DNA of 64,000 nt, taken from positions 1 to 64,000 of the forward strand of contig JALEWA010000004.1 in the NCBI GenBank assembly GCA_022788085.1, given 5' to 3'. The translations under genes and the position numbers were made by a program. Within the stretch, counting starts at the first letter, position 1, and each line of letters opens with the position of its first letter. Of this stretch, positions 28,895-38,587 are shown in pieces. This DNA comes from Lachnospiraceae bacterium (GTDB lineage Bacteria > Bacillota > Clostridia > Lachnospirales > Lachnospiraceae). The notes below the pieces were generated by a model. That model ran no database searches and was not told where the DNA came from. It saw only the letters and a program-made list of their open reading frames with translations.

Positions 28895-31800
28895 TTATGC
28901 TTTTTGTTTCTTTTCTTTTTTCGTTTTTGTCCCCTTCTTTTTGTGCTTTTTAATCATAGAATGCAAGAGCTTTAACAGAATAATGCCTGCAGCGACTCCG
29001 GCTACCATTGCAACATATTTCCATATACTTGAACTTTCCTCAACGATACAGAAGGTTCCTGATGTTCCCGTCATTTCAACCTGTACATATTGTCCTCTTA
29101 CCTTGCATGGAATCTGCTGCCATTCTCCATTCTGATATAACCAGACTTGTGCTTTTTCGAATGGATTCAATAATCTTAATGCAAAGGTCTCAATCTCTGC
29201 TTTTCCACTATTTTCAAGTAAGATATCATATACAGTATATGCATGATTATCAACAATATCCATAGATGGAATCTTCTCACTTGTGTATGCATTCAGCTTT
29301 GCATCCTCTGTAAAAGTACCTTCAACATAAGCAATCGCTTTCTCTTGCCTCTCCTCACCTGCCTGTATAGTGCTTCTCCTGCTACTCTCTACTACTGTTA
29401 CATTTTCCTTATATTCACCTTCTATCACAAGATTTCCTGTCATAATTTCTCCTGATACATCAGGCCATACACAGTAATACCCTTCTTTCTTCGGTGCCTC
29501 CGGGAAATTTAAGTTATCAAGGCTGTCTCCGTATTTTATCTCCTGTGTTCCAAGATAAATATCATCTACTTTATAAGTAACCTTCAGGTGCCAGAAATCA
29601 TTCGGTAAACCGGTTACCGTCAGAAGCTCCTCATAAGTTATCGGTTCTGCTTCTCCAATAAAACTGATATTATCCACTCCATAAATATCGTCTCCAACAT
29701 AGAAATTATTGGATACCTTACTCTCTTGTGGCTCCTTCTCATCCTCGTCCTTGGTTGCTACCTGACCGGCTATTGCACCAAAACGTCCTTCTGCCTCAAG
29801 AAGATTAACCATTGTATAGCAATCGGAAATGGTATCACCATAACCAGCAATACCGCCTACATTCTTATTACCTGATATCGTACATAGTGCATAACAATTG
29901 CGGATTAATGTGAGTGACTCACCACTGATACCACCTACATAGTCGCCACCAGTGCTTTCTACAGAGCCGTATGCTTTACAGTCTGTTACAATTCCATGAT
30001 TCATAAAGCCTACAATACCGCCTGCACCATTCTTCTTTGCAGTTACAAAGCCATAATTGGAGCTTCCCTTAATAATACACTTTGTTGTATAGCTTCCGCC
30101 CAATCCCTTTTCGCTTGAGCCTGCCGCATTATCCTCCGGATCCTCTTCATCAATTGCCATGGAACCTGCGATACCACCTACATCAATATCTCCCTTGACT
30201 ACTCCTTTGTTAATACTGTCATCTACTCTTCCTTGGGTAGCTGCTTCTATTTCTTCCTCGGAAACATCAGAATAGAAGCCACTTTTATCTGTCGAACTAT
30301 AATCCTCCATCTTATCAACAAAAAGATTAAATATTTTATTTATCTGATCATTGATTGCAGACAGATCCTGATTAATCACATCCGAATAACTGGAAGCATG
30401 ATCACTAATACTTCCAATCGTATCTGACATTCCCTGAAGCTGCTCACGGAATGCATCCATATTCTCATCAAAATCGCCTCCAAGCTTAGCAATTTGAATG
30501 TCTTCCTGTGCGTTCAGGTAATCAACAATACCTCTCACTCCGTTGCCTGCATACTTCAAATAATCTATAATACTCTGTATATTATTTGTAGCCTGAGCAA
30601 TATCTTTATTAGCAGCTTTTGCTGCATCTGACATATATGGACCATATATCGTAGCAATCAGCGATAAATCACTTAGAATTTCGGTTGCTGCTGTTCCTGA
30701 TACTGTAATACTTTCTGATAAATCTACTATCAGCTTTTCAAGCTCATCCTTTTCATCAGCAGTCAGTTCATTATAAGACTTTATGGAACCATCATCTTTC
30801 TGTAGCAGTACCTTAATCTGATTCATCTGCATGGATATATTGTTAGACTGACCGTTGAGTGTTCCTGCATTTGCATTAATCCTGTCCATGGCATCCTGTG
30901 CAGAGGCTTCCTGACTTTGCTTCGAAAAGGTAATCGCGGCCTTTGCCGGTTCCTGATTCTTCGTAAGATAGAACTCATACGTAAAACTTCCCGCCTCGGC
31001 TTTTGCCAGTGAAATCGCATTTCCGTTTTTATCCGTCACTGACGGTGTCTGGCTTACCGTATAACCGGAATCCGGTGTTACTTTCAATATAACTTTAGTA
31101 CCATCTCCATCCTTTCCTGAATACGCTGCACTACCACCAACATTGGATTGCATAACAAGAAGGATTGGTTCAAAGATTGCTGTAATCTCCACATCATCAT
31201 CCGGCATTACAAAGCTATAATGCTTATTCGAAGTCTGATATGAAATCGGATTTCCATTACGATCACTTACTCTTAATTCCTTTAAACGATAGCCACTTTT
31301 TGAAACGGTAATCACTTCTATCTTCTCTCCTGCAGCAGCTTGAGAGCTTTGTGTAGTTACGGTACCACCTGTACCACCTACACTGCTGATATCATAACTT
31401 CCTGTCTTTTTTTGGAAGCTTCCTGTTATTTTTATCGGTGTTGTCATATTATCACCATTTAATACATAGCGATAACTATTATCACCAACTGCCTCCATGT
31501 CACTTCTATTTACATTTTTTGTATTTCCATTTGCCCCGGTAGCAACAAAACTGATTCCACTATCAACCTCGTAACCGGAGGATGGTGATAAAAGGATTTC
31601 ATACGCGTTTCCTACCGAAGTGCTTCTTGTGGCTGCTACATTACCTCCCACGTTAGATACACCATAAATAGCATCATCTGTCTCCGGTGTATACTTGAAT
31701 ACAACCTGAACCTCCTTATCACCGGCTGTCATAGTAAAGTAATATTCTCCAGGTGTAGTACTGGATTCCGTAAGCATTACAGATCCGCTATTTCCTACTG

Positions 31801-33790
31801 CCTGAATGGAATCCACTGAATATTTATAAGAACTTGTCCTGACACGAACAGTAACCTTATCGCCAACAGCAGCGTAAGAGCTTTCTGTCTGAATACTTCC
31901 TCCTGTTGATGATACTGTTGTTATCTTATATGCATTTGCTTTCTTCTGAAAGCTTCCTTCCACCAAAACAGGTTCTGTACTTGGCTGATATCCACTTTTG
32001 TTTACAATCGCTTTATAAACACTGCTATCACTTCCATCCGGTATCAAAGTAACCGTATTACTTCCTCCTATGGAAACAGTGTGGCTGTTTCCCAACTCAT
32101 AGCCACTATAAGCTCTTGCTTCTATTTCTATGGTACCATCATTTTTATTCGTGACTGTTATGTTTCCTCCTTCATTGGATTTTGCAATAAAGGCACCAAC
32201 ATAAGTATATTCAGCTGCAACTAATATATTTTCCTTTGGCATGGTAAAGGAATATTGATTGGAGGCTGTTTGGGAAATGGCTATTTTTTTCCCATTTGCA
32301 TCTGTAACAGTGAGACTCTTTATTTCATATCCATTATCTGCCTTTACCGTAATGGTTACCGAATCACCTTCCGCCGGATTCATATTATCAGCCTGTAAGG
32401 TTCCTCCTATACTAGAAGCAAGAGAAAGACGCTTATAGTCTGTTTCCTGGTACTGGTTTCCTGACAACTTTCCTGAAACATTCAAATCCTCATTCAGTTT
32501 CTTCAGTGTATTGTTAAAATCTGACATGGAATTTCCTGCTGCGTCTGCATTATTCATAACACCAGGCAGTAATTCCGTCACATGGTCTATCCTTCCTGCT
32601 AAAGAATTGATCTGGTCTGTGTTCTTATCCATATATTCTGAAAGAGAATCTGATACATACTCACTGACGCCAATTGCATTATCTGAATATGCCTGAAGTA
32701 CATCGACATCATTCTTAATGACATCCTTACCTTCTGTCATATCATCAAGTGTCTTCTCAATCATGTCATGAAGCGTATCAATTTCCTTTCGCACTGAATC
32801 TGCTTCCTGATACTCTATGTATGGCTCCATCTGGCCAACAATGCCACCAATGTCCTTTCTTCCATATACCGTTCCAAGATTGGTGCATTGTGATACAACA
32901 CCGGACTGTCTTCCAACAATACCTCCAATATTATATCCGGTGTGTTCGTAGCCAATGATACCACTATTGGTACAACGCGTAACAGTTCCTCTGGAAAAAC
33001 CTGCAATTCCACCCGTATCGACTCCGCTTTGAAGCTTTACGTCTTTGGAATTATCTGCAATATCCATAATTAACTCTGTACTGATTTCATCATCTTCCTC
33101 TACCCACTTTCCACTATCATTAATATTGGAATAGTTCGTACAGTTGTCAATCACACCATAGTTTTTTCCGGCAATTCCACCTGTATAATAATATCCGATG
33201 ATTCTTCCCTTCACAGTACACTTATGAATCATTCCGGTTGCTTCATTAATACCGGCAATTCCACCTGTTTCATTCTTACCGTTTACACTTCCCTGAAAGG
33301 TACTATTACGGATTACTCCTTTATTTACACCGCAAATACCACCAATTCTCTGCTTCTCGTCCTCTGATGTAACACTTCCCTTAAGTGTCAGGTTGGCTAT
33401 GGTTCCTGTTTCACCAACATACCGAAATAATCCGGCAACATATCCTTCTCCATCATATTGAAAGCCTGAAATGGTATGTCCGTTTCCATCAAATATACCA
33501 TTGAATACAGAAATATTCTTAAACTCTGAACCACTAACATTAATATCCTGTGTAAGAGTTACATACTTATTGGTGGACCAGGCATCTACATAACAATTCT
33601 TAGCTAATTGAATCAGTTCTTCAACCGAATCTATTTCTATTTTCTCATACTCTGTTTGCTGTGTTTCTTCCACCTGTGTTTTAGGTTCCTCTTTTGCAAA
33701 AGTAATTCCCATAGGCAGCAGACTACTCATCAACGTCAATACCAGTGCAAAACTTAGTATCTTATTTCTCACTATCATTCTCTTCTTCAC
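28895..33790 (-). CDS. 1631-aa surface protein: signal peptide, GLUG-like repeats, coiled-coil, InlB B-repeat-like domains, coiled-coil, GLUG-like repeats, C-terminal TM and basic tail
   Basis: Repeated 'NxGxVxGxxxxGGIAGxNxG' units at both ends; repeats of the 'GGTVTTQSSQAAAGEKIEVxxxxxxGYxLKxLxVxDxNG...YSFVMPDDDVEITAIF' type in the middle. Confidence 0.85.
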   Translation of the reverse strand: MKKRMIVRNKILSFALVLTLMSSLLPMGITFAKEEPKTQVEETQQTEYEKIEIDSVEELIQLAKNCYVDAWSTNKYVTLTQDINVSGSEFKNISVFNGIFDGNGHTISGFQYDGEGYVAGLFRYVGETGTIANLTLKGSVTSEDEKQRIGGICGVNKGVIRNSTFQGSVNGKNETGGIAGINEATGMIHKCTVKGRIIGYYYTGGIAGKNYGVIDNCTNYSNINDSGKWVEEDDEISTELIMDIADNSKDVKLQSGVDTGGIAGFSRGTVTRCTNSGIIGYEHTGYNIGGIVGRQSGVVSQCTNLGTVYGRKDIGGIVGQMEPYIEYQEADSVRKEIDTLHDMIEKTLDDMTEGKDVIKNDVDVLQAYSDNAIGVSEYVSDSLSEYMDKNTDQINSLAGRIDHVTELLPGVMNNADAAGNSMSDFNNTLKKLNEDLNVSGKLSGNQYQETDYKRLSLASSIGGTLQADNMNPAEGDSVTITVKADNGYEIKSLTVTDANGKKIAISQTASNQYSFTMPKENILVAAEYTYVGAFIAKSNEGGNITVTNKNDGTIEIEARAYSGYELGNSHTVSIGGSNTVTLIPDGSDSSVYKAIVNKSGYQPSTEPVLVEGSFQKKANAYKITTVSSTGGSIQTESSYAAVGDKVTVRVRTSSYKYSVDSIQAVGNSGSVMLTESSTTPGEYYFTMTAGDKEVQVVFKYTPETDDAIYGVSNVGGNVAATRSTSVGNAYEILLSPSSGYEVDSGISFVATGANGNTKNVNRSDMEAVGDNSYRYVLNGDNMTTPIKITGSFQKKTGSYDISSVGGTGGTVTTQSSQAAAGEKIEVITVSKSGYRLKELRVSDRNGNPISYQTSNKHYSFVMPDDDVEITAIFEPILLVMQSNVGGSAAYSGKDGDGTKVILKVTPDSGYTVSQTPSVTDKNGNAISLAKAEAGSFTYEFYLTKNQEPAKAAITFSKQSQEASAQDAMDRINANAGTLNGQSNNISMQMNQIKVLLQKDDGSIKSYNELTADEKDELEKLIVDLSESITVSGTAATEILSDLSLIATIYGPYMSDAAKAANKDIAQATNNIQSIIDYLKYAGNGVRGIVDYLNAQEDIQIAKLGGDFDENMDAFREQLQGMSDTIGSISDHASSYSDVINQDLSAINDQINKIFNLFVDKMEDYSSTDKSGFYSDVSEEEIEAATQGRVDDSINKGVVKGDIDVGGIAGSMAIDEEDPEDNAAGSSEKGLGGSYTTKCIIKGSSNYGFVTAKKNGAGGIVGFMNHGIVTDCKAYGSVESTGGDYVGGISGESLTLIRNCYALCTISGNKNVGGIAGYGDTISDCYTMVNLLEAEGRFGAIAGQVATKDEDEKEPQESKVSNNFYVGDDIYGVDNISFIGEAEPITYEELLTVTGLPNDFWHLKVTYKVDDIYLGTQEIKYGDSLDNLNFPEAPKKEGYYCVWPDVSGEIMTGNLVIEGEYKENVTVVESSRRSTIQAGEERQEKAIAYVEGTFTEDAKLNAYTSEKIPSMDIVDNHAYTVYDILLENSGKAEIETFALRLLNPFEKAQVWLYQNGEWQQIPCKVRGQYVQVEMTGTSGTFCIVEESSSIWKYVAMVAGVAAGIILLKLLHSMIKKHKKKGTKTKKEKKQKA

Positions 33791-36266
33791 CGGTATTCAC
33801 CTCCTCTGTCATTTCCTTATCTTCCAGCAATTCCTCTTCCATCTGCTCAATCTTACCTATCTTAATCAGTGCATTTACATCACCTTTCACAACCGCATGA
33901 ATCTCACCGGTTACAAGTCCATTAATCTGTCCCTGTACATAACCGTCTACCCTGACAAGTCCTGATGTCTTCTCCAGCTTTATTGGTACAGAGACCTTAA
34001 AGGATGTCTTCTCAATAATCTTCTCTCCAAGCAGAAGAATCTGTGGAAGGATAAACATTACAATAATAATAGAAATAATGGTTCCACGACCAAGACACTG
34101 TCCAATACCGCAAATTGCACCATCAGAAGAAAGCTGTCCGATTAAAATACCTGCAAGTGCAAGCATGGAACCGGAAGTAACAATGGTCGGGAATGCAAAA
34201 TTCATTGTTTCAATAATAGCATCCTTTCTTGACATCTTATCCTTCAGTTCCATATATCGCCCTGAAATAACGATAGCATAGTCGATATTTGCACCCATCT
34301 GGATTGAACTTACAATCAGATAGCTCATGAAAAACAGATTATTCTTCTGTATTGCCGGAAACGCAAAATTAATCCAGATAGCTCCCTGAATAACAACGAT
34401 CAGTAAAACAGGCATTCCCGCTGACATAAAGGTAAATAATAATACTGCCAAAACAGCAAGAATAGAAACTACCGAAACAACAGTATTGTCTACATCAAAC
34501 GTCTTCTTCAAATCATACTGACTGGTAGATTCTCCAACTACCAGTATCGTTCCATCATAATACTTTGCTGCGATTTCATGCATCTTATCAAGAAAAGCAA
34601 AGGTTTCCTCTCCCTCTTCCGGAAGATTTAAGTAAATCATCATTCTGCTGTAATCCGGTCCCTGGAGCTGGTCAAGTGCTAACTGCATTGCATCATGAGC
34701 TTCCTCCAGTGTATCATTAAGCTCATCATCCAGTGTCACATACCCCTCCTGCACCTCATCATACAGGAACATAAACATATCAATCAATGGTACACTGTAG
34801 GTAGACAATCCATTAATAATTTTCGCATAGTTCTCATCGTCTACTGCATATGCCATATAAAGCAACTCTGAAACCTCATAATCCAGTTCTAACAGTTCCG
34901 AGAATTCTCTTGCCGTCAGCTTATCAGTCAGCATATAGCCATCCATAGCCTCCGTATTGGATAATCCCATGGTATAATCGATTTCATCATAGGTTTCAAG
35001 CTCATTTAAGAGCCTTCTCTCCTTCTCATAGTCACCAGCCGGAACCACTAAAGCTACAAAATTGGTTTCTCCAAAGCTCTCAACAATCAACTCATCTGCA
35101 AGCTGTGTCTCATTTTGCACAGGAGTCTCTATCATGGTATAACCATATACAAAAGGACATTTTGCCTGAATCGTGTAAGCCACAATAACTAATACAACAA
35201 ACAATGGTGGCATAATATATTTTGTCGCATAAGCAAACTTTCCTACAAAAGGAATCTTAGGTACAAAATTCTTATGCTTTGTCTTATCCATCAGATTACC
35301 AAAAACCATGATCAGTCCCGGCATCAAAAGAAATACGGCAAGTAAGCTCAATAAAATTGCCTTAATCAAACAGATTGCCATATCCTTACCAATACCAAAC
35401 TGCATGAACATCATGGCAATCAGACCACCTATAGTCGTAAGAGAGCTGGAAGTAATCTCAGGAATTGCCTTACTCAATGCAATAATATCCGCTTCCCTAA
35501 TCGGAAGATTCTCATGCTCCTCTTTATATCGATTACAAAAGATAACTGCGTAGTCAATGGATAAGGCAAGCTGCAATACCACCGTTACCGAATTTGATAC
35601 AAATGAAATTTTTCCTAATAAGTAATTTGTTCCATTTGAGATCAGTGCTGCTGCAATAAATGTCAATAAAAGTACCGGAACCTCTGCATAAGTCTGTGAG
35701 GTGAAAATAAGTACTGTCACAACGATAATCGCTACCAGAACACTTACCGTATTCATCTCACTGGCAATTTGCTCTGCACTCGCATCACCCATGCTTGTCG
35801 ACACATAAATATCATAATCAGAAAGCATTTCCTTAATGCTGTCCAATGCCTCTAATGCTCTGTCATCCTTTTCTTCATACCGAAAGGTTATATCATAAAG
35901 CGCCGAAAAGTTATTATAATAGTCCTTGGAATTTTCAAAATTCAACATGGAGACTTCCGGCATATTTCGTATGTCATCTGCTATTCTTTCTGCTTCCTCA
36001 TACGTGATATTCGTTGCCATGACCTTTGCAGAGCCATAGGTAATAAACTGCTCCTCCATCAAATCCAAGCCCTGGCTTGTTTCAGAGCTGTCAGGAAGAT
36101 AGGCAGGAAGTGAATTCTCTACCTCTACCCAGTTCATTGATATCACAGAGAAAATAATGACAATTCCAAATAACAGAAAAAACAAATTTCTTCTGTCTAC
36201 AATAAAGGTTGCAACCTTTATCATAAAATTGCTCTCTTCACCCATTCCTTTATTTTCTTTGCTCAC
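33762..36266 (-). CDS. MMPL/RND-superfamily transporter with cytoplasmic C-terminal extension
   Basis: 834 aa, about 12 TM in two halves; 'ALSIDYAVIFCNRYKEE' and 'GANIDYAVVISGRYMEL'-type motifs (second reads 'GANIDYAIVISGRYMEL'). Confidence 0.9.
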   Translation of the reverse strand: MSKENKGMGEESNFMIKVATFIVDRRNLFFLLFGIVIIFSVISMNWVEVENSLPAYLPDSSETSQGLDLMEEQFITYGSAKVMATNITYEEAERIADDIRNMPEVSMLNFENSKDYYNNFSALYDITFRYEEKDDRALEALDSIKEMLSDYDIYVSTSMGDASAEQIASEMNTVSVLVAIIVVTVLIFTSQTYAEVPVLLLTFIAAALISNGTNYLLGKISFVSNSVTVVLQLALSIDYAVIFCNRYKEEHENLPIREADIIALSKAIPEITSSSLTTIGGLIAMMFMQFGIGKDMAICLIKAILLSLLAVFLLMPGLIMVFGNLMDKTKHKNFVPKIPFVGKFAYATKYIMPPLFVVLVIVAYTIQAKCPFVYGYTMIETPVQNETQLADELIVESFGETNFVALVVPAGDYEKERRLLNELETYDEIDYTMGLSNTEAMDGYMLTDKLTAREFSELLELDYEVSELLYMAYAVDDENYAKIINGLSTYSVPLIDMFMFLYDEVQEGYVTLDDELNDTLEEAHDAMQLALDQLQGPDYSRMMIYLNLPEEGEETFAFLDKMHEIAAKYYDGTILVVGESTSQYDLKKTFDVDNTVVSVVSILAVLAVLLFTFMSAGMPVLLIVVIQGAIWINFAFPAIQKNNLFFMSYLIVSSIQMGANIDYAIVISGRYMELKDKMSRKDAIIETMNFAFPTIVTSGSMLALAGILIGQLSSDGAICGIGQCLGRGTIISIIIVMFILPQILLLGEKIIEKTSFKVSVPIKLEKTSGLVRVDGYVQGQINGLVTGEIHAVVKGDVNALIKIGKIEQMEEELLEDKEMTEEVNTGEEENDSEK

Positions 36267-36330
36267 TTTGTTCTCTCCTTTGTATTTTTATCACTTCTAT
36301 TATATATTATGGCATAATGAATTACATCAA

Positions 36331-36362
36331 AAAACAGACAAATTTGCAAATTTGTCTGTTTT
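36331..36362. promoter_or_regulatory. 32-bp perfect palindrome upstream of the MMPL/RND gene
   Basis: AAAACAGACAAATTTG|CAAATTTGTCTGTTTT, no spacer. Confidence 0.7.
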
Positions 36363-36456
36363 CTTAGAATATTTAATATTTTTTTAGAATAATTTTATAT
36401 TCTTTATTTATTCTTTTTAGATTGGTACGGATCACTAAAGATTCGAATCTTAGTGT

Positions 36457-36683
36457 TTAGGCTTCTCCGGTCAGATGTACGGTAATCATCTCATGATGTA
36501 CTGCCGGAAGAAATTTCTCCCAAACATCGCTTTCCTTTATCTTCAAACTGGAGGTATTGATACAGGGGTGACAGCTCCTTTGTCTTGAATGGTTTATCTC
36601 CCGGCATCATCAGCAGATAATAGTTTGTTTTCTGACGATTACATAGAAACAGATTTTTGCATATCCATTCCTCCTTGACTCTT
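36457..36683 (-). pseudogene. Remnant of a YbaK/ProX-type prolyl-tRNA deacylase gene
   Basis: Minus-strand peptide 'KEEWICKNLFLCNRQKTNYYLLMMPGDKPFKTKELS', then in the next frame 'CHPCINTSSLKIKESDVWEKFLPAVHHEMITVHLTGEA*'; N-terminus and middle missing. Confidence 0.65.
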
Positions 36684-36736
36684 TTTCACTCTGATAGTAT
36701 TACTTTATTATGCTAAAGTCAAGAATTGTGAGGTTC

Positions 36737-38558
36737 TTACTCATAAATCGGGTATTCTTTCCCATCTTTGATCATAACCGGAATAATATCAATTGGTGCA
36801 GGAACGGTAACCGTCTGTCCGCCCTCATATACCTTTTTGGTATAAGCATCTGTCCACGATGCACCTTTTGGAAGATAAATGGTTCTTGTCGTTGCTCCTG
36901 CTTCCATAACCGGAGATACGAGCAAATCAGATCCAAACATATAAGAATCCTCAATCTCCCAGCTTTCCTTATCTTCCGGGAAATCAAAGAACAGCGGACG
37001 CATGACCGGTGCCCCTGTTTCACTGGCTGTCTTCATACATTCTCTGATATAAGGACGAAGCCTTTCCCTGATAAAGAGATATTTCGTTAGGATTTCATAA
37101 TTTTCTTCGCCAAAGCTCCATACCTCATTATCCTGACCACTTGTAAGCTGACGCACTCCATTTCTGAATTCCTGTTCTCTTTCATACCAAGGAGAACGTT
37201 CTCCATGCATACGGAATACCGGGCAGAATGCACCCCATGCAAACCACCGTACCAACAGCTCCTGGAAATCGGGATCCTTGATATTTCCACCCAAAAAGCC
37301 TCCAATATCCGAAGTCCACCACGGAATACCTGCCATTCCCACATTTAAACCTGCCTGAAGCTGCTCTCGCATGGAGCGGAAAGAGGAATAAATATCACCT
37401 GACCATGTCAGTACTCCATACTTCTGGCTTCCTGCCCATGCGCAGCGAACAAGACTCATAATCTCTGTCTCACCCTCTGCTTTCAGACCCTCATAAAAGC
37501 CCTTTGCATAGCCAACAGGATAGGTGTTGGTGCATTGCATTGCCGGTCCTGCATAATAGCGGTAATTATCAAAGTCATAAGGACCATATTCCGGTTCTGC
37601 CTCATCCAGCCAGAAACAGCGAATGCCCTTCTTGTAATAATTCTCCTTGCATTTCTCCCATACGAACTTCTGTGCTCCCGGATGTGTTGCATCATAGAAA
37701 ATGGTATTCCCCATCCATGTCATATGGTTGGAATTGCCCCTATCGGCATTGACAAGATAGCCCTTATCATTCATTTCGCCAAAGTTCTCACTTCTCTCAT
37801 CAATGGTAGGCCACACAGATACTACGGTTTCAATACCAAGCTCCTTCAATTCCTTTACCATGCCTTCCGGATCAGGCCAGTCAAGCGGCTCAAACTTGAA
37901 GTCACCCTGCATCGTCCAATGGAAGAAATCTACTACGATCACATCCATTGGAAGTCCACGCTTCTTATGCTCTCTGGCAACAGCAAGAAGTTCATCCTGC
38001 GTACGGTAACGGAGCTTACACTGCCAATAACCAAGACCATATTCCGGCATCATCGGTGTTCTTCCTGTTGCAAGAGAATACTGCGCCTCGATTTCGGCAG
38101 GTGTATCACCGGCAGTAATGAAATAATCAAGCTTCTTTGTACTCTTCGCATACCATTCTGTCTTATTCGTACCAAAGGTGGCCGTACCGATTGCAGGATT
38201 ATTCCAAAGGAAACCATATCCTCTGTTAGAAGCTCTCCCTTCTGGTTGTAGAAGGATATCCAGCCTCATGGGAAACCTTTGCTGTGATCTTACCGTTTAC
38301 AAGCTTTGCCTGTGTTCCTGTCTGATGATATTTTGCATATTCTTCTCCCTTGTACCAGGGATCGGTAACATCTATCGTTTCAAAGGAAATCTCTACCGGA
38401 ACTTTATCCATTTTTTCTGTCAAGGCCCAGTCATTTTCATCCATTTTCGGTTCTGCTGTCATTCTGACACGAAGCGAATTTGCTCCCCACGGTTCTATAA
38501 CCACCTTTGCCTTTCCTTCTGCAATCATTAATTTGTCTTCCTCTTGATAAATACGCAT
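36737..38558 (-). pseudogene. GH31 alpha-glycosidase (alpha-xylosidase-like), frameshifted and internally deleted; split into ORFs 38226-38660 and 36737-38269
   Basis: N-part 'MRIYQEEDKLMIAEGKAKVVIEPWGANSLRVRM...GKITAKVSHE', out-of-frame 'WISFYNQKGELL', then 'NRGYGFLWNNPAIGTATFG...CFWLDEAEPE...LTWSGDIYSSF' in another frame. Confidence 0.8.
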
Positions 38559-38587
38559 ATCTCGTTTCCTACCTTCCCACAGATTTG

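Noticed and set aside
28895-33790. Possibility that the B-repeat region is a nucleotide repeat array or CRISPR-like
   Set aside because: Repeats are diverged protein domains in one open frame; no short identical repeats with unique spacers. No CRISPR-like pattern was noticed elsewhere in the window.
37535-38251. 238-aa plus-strand ORF opposite the GH31 remnant
   Set aside because: Shadow ORF of the GH31 reading frame; no independent motif.
36737-38558. Programmed frameshift as an explanation for the split GH31
   Set aside because: No slippery heptamer was evident at the junction and a stretch of the protein is missing as well; deletion or assembly error fits better.
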